The notes: generated from the sequence alone by a model not told the origin. Shown: positions 1 to 9,952, counted from the stretch's first letter. The stretch is 64,000 nucleotides of DNA from Sphingobacterium faecale (GCF_016746095.1 NZ_JAERTY010000005.1:124001-188000); one strand, 5' to 3'. A program made the numbers and translations.

Positions 1-284
1 CCGCTGTTGTACTCACGGCTTACCACGCCCATAGTTAATAAGGGAATGTAAAGGTAAAGATAGGTTTGGATACTTATTAAGAAGCCTCGAGGCGAGCTAT
101 TAAACACAGCGTAGGTAACATTGTTTAAGTCTTGTCCCAGTATTTGCCTTCTAGCGAAAAGATCAAAAAAGCCAGTGTAGACAATTGCTGTCTGTAATGC
201 GAAAATTACCAGTATCAGCCAAGCAACCGGGGAATAGAAAAGCACTTGTAACTCTGCTTTTGCAATTTTAAGTGTAGTTTTCAT
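1..284 (-). CDS. ABC transporter permease (ABC-2 type), partial
   Basis: Only the first 94 codons are in the window; the gene runs off the left edge. The start is the ATG at 282-284. The N-terminus has a short cytoplasmic stretch (MKTTLKIAKAELQVLFYSP), a hydrophobic helix (VAWLILVIFALQTAIVYTGFF), then the start of another helix ending in GVVSREYNSG. This is the usual beginning of ABC-2 permeases of the GldF/NosY kind. It follows the ATPase gene after 25 bases, so the two are almost certainly one operon and one exporter. The substrate cannot be told from this fragment. Confidence 0.75.
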   Translation of the reverse strand, partial: MKTTLKIAKAELQVLFYSPVAWLILVIFALQTAIVYTGFFDLFARRQILGQDLNNVTYAVFNSSPRGFLISIQTYLYLYIPLLTMGVVSREYNS

Positions 285-309
285 GTAAGTTCGTATTATT
301 TAGTTTGAG

Positions 310-1239
310 TTAAGCTCTTTTCTTAGATAACTCCGCGAAAATATTTTCTAGTGAATTTTTTTGTTCTGTAATCTGTAATAGCTGCCATCCCTTTTCTACA
401 GAGAGCTGCACGATCGTGCTAATTACTTGTTTAGGGTCACCGGCATATTGAAGTACATAATCTATTCCTCCCAGGTGTTGTACATCCACTATAGCTGAGA
501 TGATAGAAAGCTCTTCTTTTGAAGGAAGCTGTCCAAAGCTTACAATTATACACTGAGGCGTTATATAGGAATCGAATTCTTGAATCGGACCAGAGAAGAT
601 CATCTGCCCATCGTTAATCATCCAAATATAATCGCAAAGGGCTTGTACTTCCTGTAAAATGTGCGTTGAGAGGATGACAGTTCGTTCTTTGGCGATATCT
701 TTAATGAGCTTCCGGACCTCTAGTATCTGATTGGGGTCCAGACCATTGGTGGGCTCATCAAATATCACAAATTCTGGTTTATGGATTATGGCTTGCGCTA
801 TTCCTACGCGTTGCTTATACCCACCCGATAAATTTTTTATTAGTCTTTTCTTGAAGTGCGTTAAAGAACAACGTTCCATAACCTCTTCCACAGCGCCAGG
901 AATAACATCTTTGGGCATAAGTCTTAGTTCTGCGGCATAGGTCAAAAACTCCTCTACTGTCAATTCCGCTTGTACAGGAGGGATCTGTGGTAAGAAACCT
1001 ATCTTCTTTTTCGCATTTACGGCATCTTGTTGTAGGTTTATTCCTTTGATAAAAACCTCCCCCTCTGTTTGTTTGAGCACACCACACATGATGTTCATAA
1101 TCGTAGACTTGCCTGCTCCATTGGCGCCAAGAAGACCATAGATACCTTTACGTGTTACATCAATGTTAATATCTCGAATTGCCCACTGGACGGAATAACG
1201 ATGTGACAATTTCTCAATTCTTACAATAGATTTATTCAT
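310..1239 (-). CDS. ABC transporter ATP-binding protein (GldA-like)
   Basis: Cytoplasmic ATPase subunit that powers the neighbouring permease. Visible motifs in order: Walker A GLLGANGAGKST (about residues 35-46), signature LSGGYKQRVG (about 138), Walker B FVIFDEPTNGLDP (about 158), and the H-loop in ILSTHILQEV (about 191). The length (309 aa) and the C-terminal extension of about 90 residues after the H-loop fit ABC-2 exporters of the GldA/CcmA class. It lies 86 bases downstream of the SusCD locus, with a hairpin in between, so it may be transcribed separately. Substrate unknown; gliding GldA is a family resemblance and not a demonstrated role. Confidence 0.88.
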   Translation of the reverse strand: MNKSIVRIEKLSHRYSVQWAIRDINIDVTRKGIYGLLGANGAGKSTIMNIMCGVLKQTEGEVFIKGINLQQDAVNAKKKIGFLPQIPPVQAELTVEEFLTYAAELRLMPKDVIPGAVEEVMERCSLTHFKKRLIKNLSGGYKQRVGIAQAIIHKPEFVIFDEPTNGLDPNQILEVRKLIKDIAKERTVILSTHILQEVQALCDYIWMINDGQMIFSGPIQEFDSYITPQCIIVSFGQLPSKEELSIISAIVDVQHLGGIDYVLQYAGDPKQVISTIVQLSVEKGWQLLQITEQKNSLENIFAELSKKRA

Positions 1240-1276
1240 AGTGTTTTGTTAAAATTTGAAAATAAGAGATCAATAA

Positions 1277-1296
1277 CCAGATCTTAGAAGATCTGG
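1277..1296 (-). terminator. Hairpin after the first SusCD locus
   Basis: A perfect 9-base inverted repeat (ccagatctt, 2-base loop, aagatctgg) sits between the stop of the PKD-like lipoprotein and the start of the ABC ATPase. There is no good U-run after it on the minus strand, so it may be a processing or stability stem rather than a strong terminator. Confidence 0.45.
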
Positions 1297-1325
1297 CTAC
1301 ATTACTGTTTATATGGTTTTGTGGA

Positions 1326-2858
1326 TTACCGCATGAAACCGCCTTTGGTAATTATATCGGCTATCTTACCTAAGCCTGTCATCCTAAATAGCTCCTTGTC
1401 GGCGTTGCCAGTCAGTGCATTGTCTGAGATTGAGAATAGTATTACCGTTCCATCTTCTAAGCCGACACTCATTTGTAAGGAGTCATCGGATTCTGCTAGA
1501 GCCGTAATACGACTATCAAACTTTTCAAAGAGCTTGACGGCATTACCAGTAATAATATCGTAGTAATACAGCGCTTTGTTGTCGGCGCCAGCGGTAAAGA
1601 AAATGAAATCCTTGTTTTTTACAGCGAGGTACTTAGTGTTTTCATTGACCAAATGTGATCCGGTAAACAATTTACGTTGTTTTGGAGTAAAACTTATGAC
1701 GCGGTTGACCGATCGCATACCGAATGACTGTAAAAAAATATCGGATTCTCCTGGTTTGCGCATGAGCACTATGCCGTCTACGGTAATTCCATTGCCGTAA
1801 TTAGGAAGTTCGTTGAAGCCGCCGCCCCATACATATTCCCAGTCCTTCATATTATTTAAGTTGACATGATCAGGTGGGTAGGGAGCTGAGGCTTGTGGAC
1901 TGGGGATCGTGTCTATATCAATGTATCCTCCGGTCGAATTAGGGGTGCTCAGGTTTATATAAAGGAGACGGTTATTTAGCTTATCGTACATAAAACTCAT
2001 ATAGGTTCGCATCGCATGTGCGTCCCAAAGATCAGTGATGTGCATCCCTTTTTCAATTTGCATGGGTATATTTAGCCAAGGCATAGAAAACGGTATAGGG
2101 TTGCTGGAAAATAAGCGCGGAAAAACCTGTCCTTCGGTATTGACCAAGATATGGGCATTGGGATAGCAACCTATGTTTATAGCTTCTAGATTGTTTGGAG
2201 AACCACCAGCAAAGGCTTCCCGTGTGACGAGTGCCTTCTGCATACTATAAGAATCAAGTTCTATCGGCCCTTGCCCGCCTTGCTGTACAACAACCAAGCT
2301 CCAAACACCGGCATTAGGGTAATTCTTAAGTTTAATAGGTTTGCTTCCTAAAGACTCTCCATTGTGTTTAGTACTGTAGATATCTCTGTAAGTAATATAG
2401 GTCTTATTAATGTTGTCGTAGCGTATGTGGCCCAGCTCAGACTGTCCGTTTTCCTCGTACAATATGGCCCATCCATTTTGGTAAGGAGAAGCCAGTCTAA
2501 GTGTGGTATTGGCCGCAAACACCCTCACACCTGTGGACTTATCGATCATAGTGTAGGTCAATAAGTGGGTTCCTGGAAGCTTTCCTGTATATACGAGATT
2601 AGAGTCCCTGCTCACCAAATCACCACTTACGTACCATTCGTGATCATAGTCATCGGCACTACCTCCATTTTGTCCATAGGTCCGGAGTGGGGTAATCTCA
2701 GTAACTTCATCTACAATTCCATCAAAAATAGTAGATTCAAACTTGATGCTGACAGGCTTGGCTTGTATATAGTCATAGTTTCCAGTATCTTTAAGACAGG
2801 CTGTCTGTAGTAAAAGAATACCAAGGACAATGGCTTTGTATTTCAAAATATATTTCAT
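1326..2858 (-). CDS. PKD-like family lipoprotein of a SusCD locus
   Basis: Predicted outer-membrane lipoprotein of 510 aa: a short hydrophobic signal ends in LLLQTAC with the lipobox Cys near residue 21. The region after it (KPVSIKFES, then HEWYVSGDLVSRDSNLVYTG) looks like the PKD-like fold of a family that is regularly the last gene of SusC-SusD-DUF4843 sets; the rest resembles a beta-propeller-like surface protein with repeated short strands. It follows the DUF4843 gene after 19 bases and is therefore part of that operon. By position it is probably a surface ligand-binding accessory of the transporter. The ligand is unknown; family assignment rests on composition and gene order. Confidence 0.72.
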   Translation of the reverse strand: MKYILKYKAIVLGILLLQTACLKDTGNYDYIQAKPVSIKFESTIFDGIVDEVTEITPLRTYGQNGGSADDYDHEWYVSGDLVSRDSNLVYTGKLPGTHLLTYTMIDKSTGVRVFAANTTLRLASPYQNGWAILYEENGQSELGHIRYDNINKTYITYRDIYSTKHNGESLGSKPIKLKNYPNAGVWSLVVVQQGGQGPIELDSYSMQKALVTREAFAGGSPNNLEAINIGCYPNAHILVNTEGQVFPRLFSSNPIPFSMPWLNIPMQIEKGMHITDLWDAHAMRTYMSFMYDKLNNRLLYINLSTPNSTGGYIDIDTIPSPQASAPYPPDHVNLNNMKDWEYVWGGGFNELPNYGNGITVDGIVLMRKPGESDIFLQSFGMRSVNRVISFTPKQRKLFTGSHLVNENTKYLAVKNKDFIFFTAGADNKALYYYDIITGNAVKLFEKFDSRITALAESDDSLQMSVGLEDGTVILFSISDNALTGNADKELFRMTGLGKIADIITKGGFMR

Positions 2859-2877
2859 AACACTTTATTTATAAAAT

Positions 2878-3579
2878 TTATCCAACCAATGGTACGGTGG
2901 CTAACATATCAGTACCATCTTCCATTAACAAAGGGGTTCCCTTATCTTTTAACTCTATTAAATGATATTTGAATTGCAGCATAATAATGCGTTGTTGTCC
3001 CTCTTCGTATATAGATAGATCTCCTACACCCGTAGCGTCCATAAAAGCTCTAAATTTCTTTTCGCTGTAAACTCCTAAATAGAACCTGTCCATATTGGCG
3101 TCCCACCATGTTGGTTTTGTCACTTTGTCCGAGATTTTGAAAGCATATCTCTTATAATTGGATTGACCAGGTTTAACGTCTGCGGTCTCTTTGATTTCTA
3201 TAGTAAGCTTATAGGTGTTGTCTCGAAGTTTGGCGTGATTTTTAAATATAATATGCGCTGTGTCCTGTGCTATCCCTCTTCTGAACAGCAGATTATCATG
3301 CAGTGCATATATATCTGTCGGAGCGTCTGTATCCGTATCCACAACAACTATAGAATAGGAAAGGTCTTTCTCAGGCATTTTGCCTACCAGCTTTACAGGA
3401 AGAGCTACCTTTACTTCCGATTGACCTGGATAAAAGAAAAAAGAGAAATCTAGCGTATCTATTATATTTCGCGTAAACTGTACATAATGGCTATCATTAT
3501 ATGTCTGTATTTCAGCTTTTTCACAACTGCCGAGTATTCCCAAAGCTATTATCAAGGTGGTAATTTTAATCTGTTTCAT
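2878..3579 (-). CDS. DUF4843 domain lipoprotein
   Basis: 233 aa lipoprotein with signal peptide ending ALGILGSC (Cys near residue 19). After it the sequence AEIQTYNDSHYVQFTR and the beta-rich body with LPVKLVGKMPEKDLSYSIVVVD match the DUF4843 family, which is nearly always found between SusD and a PKD-like lipoprotein. It is 19 bases after susD and 19 bases before the next gene, so it is cotranscribed. Probably exposed on the outer membrane as an accessory to the SusCD pair. No enzymatic motif is visible; biochemical role unknown. Confidence 0.78.
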   Translation of the reverse strand: MKQIKITTLIIALGILGSCEKAEIQTYNDSHYVQFTRNIIDTLDFSFFFYPGQSEVKVALPVKLVGKMPEKDLSYSIVVVDTDTDAPTDIYALHDNLLFRRGIAQDTAHIIFKNHAKLRDNTYKLTIEIKETADVKPGQSNYKRYAFKISDKVTKPTWWDANMDRFYLGVYSEKKFRAFMDATGVGDLSIYEEGQQRIIMLQFKYHLIELKDKGTPLLMEDGTDMLATVPLVG

Positions 3580-3598
3580 ACGATTGTACTTATGGGTA

Positions 3599-5077
3599 TT
3601 AAAAAATTAGTTCACCATCTGGAATAGCCAATGTAAATCTACTGTCTATTGGTATGGTTTGCGAGCCGAGTTGTATAGGTCGATTTAGACGCTTGTGTGC
3701 AAAAATAGTCTGTCCTTCCGTTAAAAACTCTCGTCTATATTCGTTTATTAATTCGGTATAGAATGCTCCCTCATCCGTCTCGGAGTATGTGGTCATTCTA
3801 CCTCTAGCGAGGCGAATCTGGTTGAGAATAGCCAGCGCCTCGTTCACTTTTCCATTTTTAAAAAGAGCCTCGCTATAGATGTAGTAAACCTCACTGAGAC
3901 GTAATATGGGGACCATAGTGTTTTGTTGAGGGCGAAATTGGCCTGTAGAACTCGATGCAGTCCATTTTTCAGATATAAAATCGGTAGATACCACGGCGTC
4001 TTGTTTCAAAAGATTACTTCTATAATCTCTTTCATTTGCAGGAAACCAAGAAGAGACCTCTTTATTTATTCTGTAGCGTATGGTAGACTCTTTGTCTTTG
4101 TACTCCTGAATATTTCTGACCAAATCTGTATTGTAGCTCGCAAAGAGTACATCGTCAGCAAATTTGATATATTTGTTTACTCCCGTAGCATTTGTCGAGG
4201 TCGTGAATTCAAACCACCTCTTAGTACCATGAGGACCAAACTCTTTGTACACATATCCTGCTTCTTGTTCTGCTTCTTCTAGCTTTCCACTATACAAATA
4301 AACCCGGGATAAATACCCTGATATAGCTACGTGGTTCAGGCGCATCATTCGAAATGAGAAAAAACGCCTCTCATCTTCATTATTACCCGATAGACGGGAA
4401 GACAATTTACCACTTAAGCTTGATCTATTCAATATCGTATCATTTGTAGCAACTAGTTCCTTAGCCTGTTTAAGATCTTTTTCTATTAGCCTGAATACTT
4501 CCTCCATAGGTTTGGGGGCCGTGAAATAGGCAGGATAAGTATCTACATAAGGTATCGCATTGTTTGTTGAGTTCGTGCTTGGTGAAGTCGCAAACAGCCT
4601 TAATATCTCAAAATGTAATACGCCACGTAAAGCTAATGCTTCTCCCAAGATAAGGTCACGTTCCGTTTTACCAAATCTGAAAATACTAGTGTCTTTCTTT
4701 TCTATTTCTTTAATAAGTTTGTTGCTATTAGCAATTGCACGATAAGCATTTCCCCAAATGTTAGTACCTATATTGATAACAGCTTGCTCGTTATGATTAA
4801 ATGTGGTCGCCGCTAATCGATATTCTGAAGATATGTCTGTACCGATATAGTCTTGTGCCAGCGCAGAATTGAGCCCCCAAGACAGATTTCGGCCATAGAG
4901 GTCTCCCTCAGAGATATATTGATAAATACCATTAAGTGCGTTCCGAAACCCAGTTCCCTCCGAAAAAAGGGCCGCATCAGTCAGTTGATCAGAGGGCTTC
5001 ACATCGAGCCACTTGCTGCAATTGGAAAACAGTGCGATGCATAAAATTATGCTATAAAGATTAATTTTATTTTTCAT
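3599..5077 (-). CDS. SusD/RagB family nutrient-binding lipoprotein
   Basis: Lid lipoprotein that closes the SusC channel and helps capture the ligand. The signal peptide ends LFSNC (Cys about residue 20), followed by the typical SusD start SKWLDVKPSDQLTDAALF and GFRNALNGIYQYIS. The helical TPR-like core and the C-terminal SusD part (PILRLSEVYYIYSEALFKNGKVNEALAILNQIRLARG, split here by description) are clear; the conserved SEVYYIYSEA and YRREFLTEGQ elements are present. 492 aa is normal length. It lies 21 bases after the 1136-aa SusC. The substrate is not predictable from the sequence, as no degradative enzyme is linked. Confidence 0.92.
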   Translation of the reverse strand: MKNKINLYSIILCIALFSNCSKWLDVKPSDQLTDAALFSEGTGFRNALNGIYQYISEGDLYGRNLSWGLNSALAQDYIGTDISSEYRLAATTFNHNEQAVINIGTNIWGNAYRAIANSNKLIKEIEKKDTSIFRFGKTERDLILGEALALRGVLHFEILRLFATSPSTNSTNNAIPYVDTYPAYFTAPKPMEEVFRLIEKDLKQAKELVATNDTILNRSSLSGKLSSRLSGNNEDERRFFSFRMMRLNHVAISGYLSRVYLYSGKLEEAEQEAGYVYKEFGPHGTKRWFEFTTSTNATGVNKYIKFADDVLFASYNTDLVRNIQEYKDKESTIRYRINKEVSSWFPANERDYRSNLLKQDAVVSTDFISEKWTASSSTGQFRPQQNTMVPILRLSEVYYIYSEALFKNGKVNEALAILNQIRLARGRMTTYSETDEGAFYTELINEYRREFLTEGQTIFAHKRLNRPIQLGSQTIPIDSRFTLAIPDGELIF

Positions 5078-5098
5078 GATGATCCTTTTATTATGCTT

Positions 5099-8000
5099 CT
5101 AAAAGACAACTTTCACTGATAGGTCATAGTTACGGGCAAATGGATAGGTAGTTCCCCGCTCTTGACGAATTGTAGACCAAGTCCCTAAACTGTTCGAAGA
5201 CAATTGTAATCTTAACCGGGTTAACTTATACTTTTGAAGTACTTGAATAGGTAAATCGTAACCAATACTTAGCGAATTGAATTTTACAAAATCATTGTTT
5301 TGTACGAATCGAGATGTGGGTCTGGTGGTATATGCTCGATCTCGGATATCTTTCAATGAAGTTATGTCTCCTATCTGATTCCATCGGTCGAGCAGAACTC
5401 TCCGATCTGCATTTTTATTGTATATGTCTACATTTTCCACTTTTGTAACAAGTGTTCTATTATACTCCTGTGCTCCATACTGATATAAAAACGATGCAAA
5501 AACCGTAAATCCCTTGTAGGCTAAATTGAATCCAAATGCGCCTTGTCCTTTAGGTGAGGTATCCCCAACAATAACTTGATCTGAAGCATCCCAATCGTAT
5601 GTAATAGTGCCATCGGGTCGCACGAAGATCTCCTTTCCGTCCATAGGGTTTATTCCTAATGATTGCATAGCAAAAATGGAAGTAAGTGATCCTCCCTCTA
5701 TATACTTGGTATGCGGTGTAGAATATCGATCTAGGTAATGAGGACTATTGGCGCGATTGAATCCATATTCATCATACTGCGCATTTACCAAGTCATTATA
5801 TTTCTTCAGAGAACTTGATATTTGTAGAAGCTCATTTTTATTGCTGGCGAAGTTACCGTATACCGAGAAATTGAAGTCTTTTCTAGTGATTATATTCCCC
5901 CTGAGGAAAATCTCGTACCCACTGTTTCTCACTTTCCCTATATTGTCTTTATAGGAACTAAAACCCGAAGATAATGGTAAGTCCACATCATTTACCAGGT
6001 TGTTTGTTAGTTTGTTATACCAGTTGAAATTGACGTTAAGTTTATCATTCCACAATCCTAAATCCATAATTATATCGTGGGTTTTTGTTTTTTCCCAAGT
6101 TAATGTTGGCGATTCCATCCCTACTAGAAGTGCTCCGTTGCCTGTAGCGTACCAGTTTTGCTGAAATACATACATTCCCCTTGCGGCGTATGGTGGAAAA
6201 TTCGTTTTTCCTAATTCACCAGTCGTGGTAGTGAGGCGAAGGCGGTTGATGACAGAGTTGCTTTTTAGCCAACTGTACTTGTGCAGGTTGATTCCAGCTC
6301 CTAATGACCAGAATGGCGCTACCCTGTTTTCAGATCCAAACTCTGAAGATCCGTCCAGTCTTCCCGATAGGTCGAGCAAATAGATATCTTTTAACGAATA
6401 ATTGAGAGCTATAAACGAACCGATTAATCGAGTATGATTGTCGTTGTAGTTTGGCTTACGTACTATCTTGTTGGCAAAATTGGGTGAATTCTGTTCGCCA
6501 GAAGGAAAACCGGAGTATAATTCTACTGAGCTCTTCGTTTTATTTTCACGCGCATTGAATCCGCCGGAGAAATTGAAGTTGTGACTACCGATTTTGTTGT
6601 CATAACGGACAAAGAGATTGGTATTGTAGCCAATAGTCTCAATTTTCTTTAGATTTAGTTCCCCTATGTTCTCGAAATTTGTACTTGCAGAAATGAAGTA
6701 CTTACCTGAAGATGGATCTGTAAACTGATCCGACCAACTGTCTTGCTTAGTCAGTGCTAAGTCCGCTTTCAACTGAAAATTTGGAAGGAAGTTCCATATG
6801 ATGGCGGTGTTGTTATTCACATTATTATAGCCATTCTTGCTAAAGCTATGAGTATTAAAAACCTCGTAAATGGGGTTATATATATTCATAGTAAGAAGGT
6901 CACCGCTATGCCATATGGGCGTGTTTTTTACAGGAAAGCCATCCGCACCAAAGATCTCATCGTAAGGCAGTTTAGTCGTATAAGCTGAAAAACTTCCATA
7001 AGGGGAATCTTCGGCATCTACGATGTCGTAAGTGAAATCGTTACGTATCTGAAAATTATTTTGACGATAATCAATACCTAAGCCTCCTCCTTTTCGTTCA
7101 CGTGATGAGCCTTTCATTACACCGTTCTGCTTATCGTATTTAAGGAGAAAATTGAATCTCAGATCTTGAGAACCACCGTCGATATTAAGAGTATGTTTAT
7201 GGTTAAATTCGTTACGGACAGGCTGTGCTATCCAATCTGTATTCACTCCTTTAGTCAGTTGATTTTCCTTTAATAGAAGTTCACGTACAATAGATCCCCT
7301 TGTCGAAAATGACATATCTGGTGTTAAAGCGAAAACTCCCGCTAGTTTTTCGGCCTCAAGTTTCTCCTTGGCGTTCATTAGATTATAGTCCGAGAGATCG
7401 GCTAAAGCTAATGAACTGACCATGTTATAATCCAGACGTAGTTTTCCAGGTTCGGGGGCTATGGTTTCAATGACGACAACACCATTGGCTGACCTCGAGC
7501 CATATACAGCGGTAGCAGCAGCGTCTTTTAATATAGTAATGCTTTTAATACGTGTTAGGTCATAATCATATACGCGCTCCGCGCTCACTTCATAACCGTC
7601 CATTATAAATATGGGTAGGTTGGGGTTGTTAGTTAAAGCTGCTTCTGATATATCGACTTGATCGAGGGACTTAACCCCAATTCCTGATCGGCCTCTAATA
7701 TAGAATTCAGGTAACGTATTAGGATCAGAACCCATAATATTGTTAACTTCTAAGCGAAAAGAGGGATCAAAAACCTGCAGAACGTCAACTACATTCCGAT
7801 TGCCGACTTTTAATAGCTCCTCTTGACTCACTCTAATGGAATTTCCGGTAAAGCTTTCTTTCTTTATGACATTATAACCCGTTACGACCACATCATCGAC
7901 TTCTTTGGACACGGGTTTCATTTTGATCAATATCTCCGAACGGGTTGCCGTCGCCTTTGTCGTGGCGTATCCAAGAAAGTTGATTTCTAAAAGAGTGCCC

Positions 8001-8509
8001 TCGGCTATACCATTCAGCGCGAAATGACCGTTTCGGTCCGTATTCGTGTGTTTTTTTGTTCTTTTACCTTCGGCATCCAACACCACTACGCTCGCACCAA
8101 TTAAAGGGTGGCCGGAATCGTCAACAACTTTTCCTTGAATTTGAAGCTGCATTTGATGGGCTGTTCCCTGATCTGTTTGTGCCACGTTTTTTTTCTTGGA
8201 TAACAAAATTGTTTTACCTTGAATCTGGGCTCTAATAGGTTGATCATAAAATACTTCATCTAAGAACCGGATGATGGGCATGTTCTCGACGTCGATAGTG
8301 ATCGGATGAGCATCCTTCAATATACTCCCCGCACCGAAGACTGTGTAATCGGTTTGTTTCCGGATTTCACTCAATACATGTTGTAATGAACTGTTTTTAA
8401 AACGTCCGGTAATAGTTTGCGCATTCCCAGTTGCATAAGTATGCAGTATACCTGTGACTAAAAAAAATACAATTAAGCGCATTATTCTCCATAAATAAGT
8501 AAAATTCAT
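5099..8509 (-). CDS. SusC/RagA TonB-dependent transporter with STN signalling domain
   Basis: 1136-aa outer-membrane uptake channel. Domains in order: signal peptide to about residue 30, secretin/TonB short N-terminal (STN) domain about 45-97, carboxypeptidase-regulatory-like domain about 123-205 (GKVVDDSGHPLIGASVVVLD), plug with TonB-box-like DDVVVTGYNV, SusC signature SITILKDAAATAVYGSRSANG, then the beta-barrel ending in Phe. The STN domain is the part that talks to FecR, and fecR and an ECF sigma gene lie directly upstream, so import and transcription are linked by trans-envelope signalling. M10 could be an alternative start that still leaves a good signal peptide. No substrate can be named. 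Confidence 0.94.
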   Translation of the reverse strand: MNFTYLWRIMRLIVFFLVTGILHTYATGNAQTITGRFKNSSLQHVLSEIRKQTDYTVFGAGSILKDAHPITIDVENMPIIRFLDEVFYDQPIRAQIQGKTILLSKKKNVAQTDQGTAHQMQLQIQGKVVDDSGHPLIGASVVVLDAEGKRTKKHTNTDRNGHFALNGIAEGTLLEINFLGYATTKATATRSEILIKMKPVSKEVDDVVVTGYNVIKKESFTGNSIRVSQEELLKVGNRNVVDVLQVFDPSFRLEVNNIMGSDPNTLPEFYIRGRSGIGVKSLDQVDISEAALTNNPNLPIFIMDGYEVSAERVYDYDLTRIKSITILKDAAATAVYGSRSANGVVVIETIAPEPGKLRLDYNMVSSLALADLSDYNLMNAKEKLEAEKLAGVFALTPDMSFSTRGSIVRELLLKENQLTKGVNTDWIAQPVRNEFNHKHTLNIDGGSQDLRFNFLLKYDKQNGVMKGSSRERKGGGLGIDYRQNNFQIRNDFTYDIVDAEDSPYGSFSAYTTKLPYDEIFGADGFPVKNTPIWHSGDLLTMNIYNPIYEVFNTHSFSKNGYNNVNNNTAIIWNFLPNFQLKADLALTKQDSWSDQFTDPSSGKYFISASTNFENIGELNLKKIETIGYNTNLFVRYDNKIGSHNFNFSGGFNARENKTKSSVELYSGFPSGEQNSPNFANKIVRKPNYNDNHTRLIGSFIALNYSLKDIYLLDLSGRLDGSSEFGSENRVAPFWSLGAGINLHKYSWLKSNSVINRLRLTTTTGELGKTNFPPYAARGMYVFQQNWYATGNGALLVGMESPTLTWEKTKTHDIIMDLGLWNDKLNVNFNWYNKLTNNLVNDVDLPLSSGFSSYKDNIGKVRNSGYEIFLRGNIITRKDFNFSVYGNFASNKNELLQISSSLKKYNDLVNAQYDEYGFNRANSPHYLDRYSTPHTKYIEGGSLTSIFAMQSLGINPMDGKEIFVRPDGTITYDWDASDQVIVGDTSPKGQGAFGFNLAYKGFTVFASFLYQYGAQEYNRTLVTKVENVDIYNKNADRRVLLDRWNQIGDITSLKDIRDRAYTTRPTSRFVQNNDFVKFNSLSIGYDLPIQVLQKYKLTRLRLQLSSNSLGTWSTIRQERGTTYPFARNYDLSVKVVF

Positions 8510-8564
8510 TAATTTTGAATTAGTTTGGATAGTTAATATTCTTACAATTGACCCAAGCTATTTA

Positions 8565-8596
8565 AGGGGGGTGTAGCAGCACCCTTCTTTTTTTTT
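8565..8596 (+). terminator. Plus-strand terminator-like hairpin inside the susC leader
   Basis: gggtg-tagcag-caccc forms a GC-rich stem-loop at 8569-8584 and is followed on the plus strand by a long T-run (8585-8595, one interruption). This is the textbook form of an intrinsic terminator, but there is no plus-strand protein gene upstream: the sequence is antisense to the susC leader. Read on the minus strand the same stem lacks a U-run, so it need not stop susC transcription. See findings for the antisense RNA idea. Confidence 0.45.
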
Positions 8597-8631
8597 AGAC
8601 GCTAGCCTAACGTCTCGCAATGACATACTTT

Positions 8632-9816
8632 TTATTTATGACCTCCTTTTTTACCGCGTATAATGAGGGTTCGATTAGCTTCCATCTCATATTCTATATT
8701 GGAGCTCTGTAACGCCTCTAGAACTATTCCTAAATTATTATTCCTATAAGCATCTCCAAAAAAGCTTTCTTTAGGGATCTCTCCCTCATATATTACCTTG
8801 ATATCATACCAGCGTGCCAAGTCATTCATTACTTCTTTAAAGGATTTATTGTCAAATACAAATTTGCCACTGCGCCAGGCTATCGCATCTGCCGAATTTA
8901 CGATGTCTAAATGCATTCTATTATCTGCTATCATGACCTGTTCACCTGGTTTCATCCGAATGCTCTTGTTATTTTTCTCGTGGTAAAGTATTATTTCTCC
9001 CGTAAGTAAAGTAGTTGTGATAAAGCTGTTTTCTTGATAACTGTTAATATTGAAAGAGGTACCCAAAACCTGAACTTGTTGTTCCCTGCTGTGTACTACA
9101 AAAGGTCTGTCTGCTTTTGCAACATCGAAGAAGGCTTCGCCATCCAAACTGACAACCCTCTTATCACCGCTGAACTTATGTGGATATGTTAGCGTGGAGG
9201 CCGCGTTTAACCAGACGGTTGTACCGTCCGAGAGTGTTAGTTTGTATGTTGTTCCTTTTGGTACACGTAATTTGATTTCAGATAGATCATTGGCTATGAC
9301 CACATCACTTATCGAAGAACCATCCGAATATTGTAATCCTTTAGTACCCACGATGACTCCTTCTTCGCTTGGTTTGAGTGTTATCTTTTTCCCGCTTGGA
9401 AGAATGACAAAAGGCTGATCATTGCTGGCAAAGATATCTTTCGCTGATATTTCTGTATTAGTATCTGCCACAGGATCAAAATTTAGGTACATGTAATAAC
9501 TAAAACCCGCAACGAGTAGTAATGCGGCTGCGTACCCAACTTTAATGAGGTTTTTTAGAGAATATGTTCTAGTTTTATGTTTGATATCCGCATTGACAAG
9601 CACGAATCTGGTAATATCACTAGAACGATCCGGAATATAGGAGAATGTGGTTAAATCTTTTTTTAATTTCTGTTCGTCACTTAATTGATCAAGAAGAGCT
9701 TGGTTTTCGGTGCTATTTTTAGCCCAAATATCAAGTTCCTTCAACTCCTCTTCATTAAGCTGATCTTTGAGGTACCTGAGCAACAATAATTGAATATGCT
9801 GACTGTTTAAATCCAT
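8632..9816 (-). CDS. FecR-family anti-sigma factor
   Basis: Inner-membrane regulator of 394 aa that holds the ECF sigma factor and receives the signal from the STN domain of SusC. Order: cytoplasmic N-terminal sigma-binding part (residues 1-85), one membrane helix about 88-107 (IKVGYAAALLLVAGFSYYMYL), FecR domain about 170-270 with VPKGTTYKLTLSDGTTVWLNAAST and GEAFFDVAKADRPFVVHS, and a C-terminal DUF4974 domain from about 315 (KFVFDNKSFKEVMNDLARWYD). It lies between the sigma factor (136 bases upstream) and susC (122 bases downstream), the standard order for this signalling module. Confidence 0.95.
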   Translation of the reverse strand: MDLNSQHIQLLLLRYLKDQLNEEELKELDIWAKNSTENQALLDQLSDEQKLKKDLTTFSYIPDRSSDITRFVLVNADIKHKTRTYSLKNLIKVGYAAALLLVAGFSYYMYLNFDPVADTNTEISAKDIFASNDQPFVILPSGKKITLKPSEEGVIVGTKGLQYSDGSSISDVVIANDLSEIKLRVPKGTTYKLTLSDGTTVWLNAASTLTYPHKFSGDKRVVSLDGEAFFDVAKADRPFVVHSREQQVQVLGTSFNINSYQENSFITTTLLTGEIILYHEKNNKSIRMKPGEQVMIADNRMHLDIVNSADAIAWRSGKFVFDNKSFKEVMNDLARWYDIKVIYEGEIPKESFFGDAYRNNNLGIVLEALQSSNIEYEMEANRTLIIRGKKGGHK

Positions 9817-9952
9817 TTATAATTTGACTAGTAATCGACCGCAATTAGTAATAGCATGTCTTCATATTACCAAACGATAAGGCAGGTCAAAATCTTTGGA
9901 TAAAAATGAAAAAAATGAGATAATAATCGTAACTACTTTATTTATAGATTGT

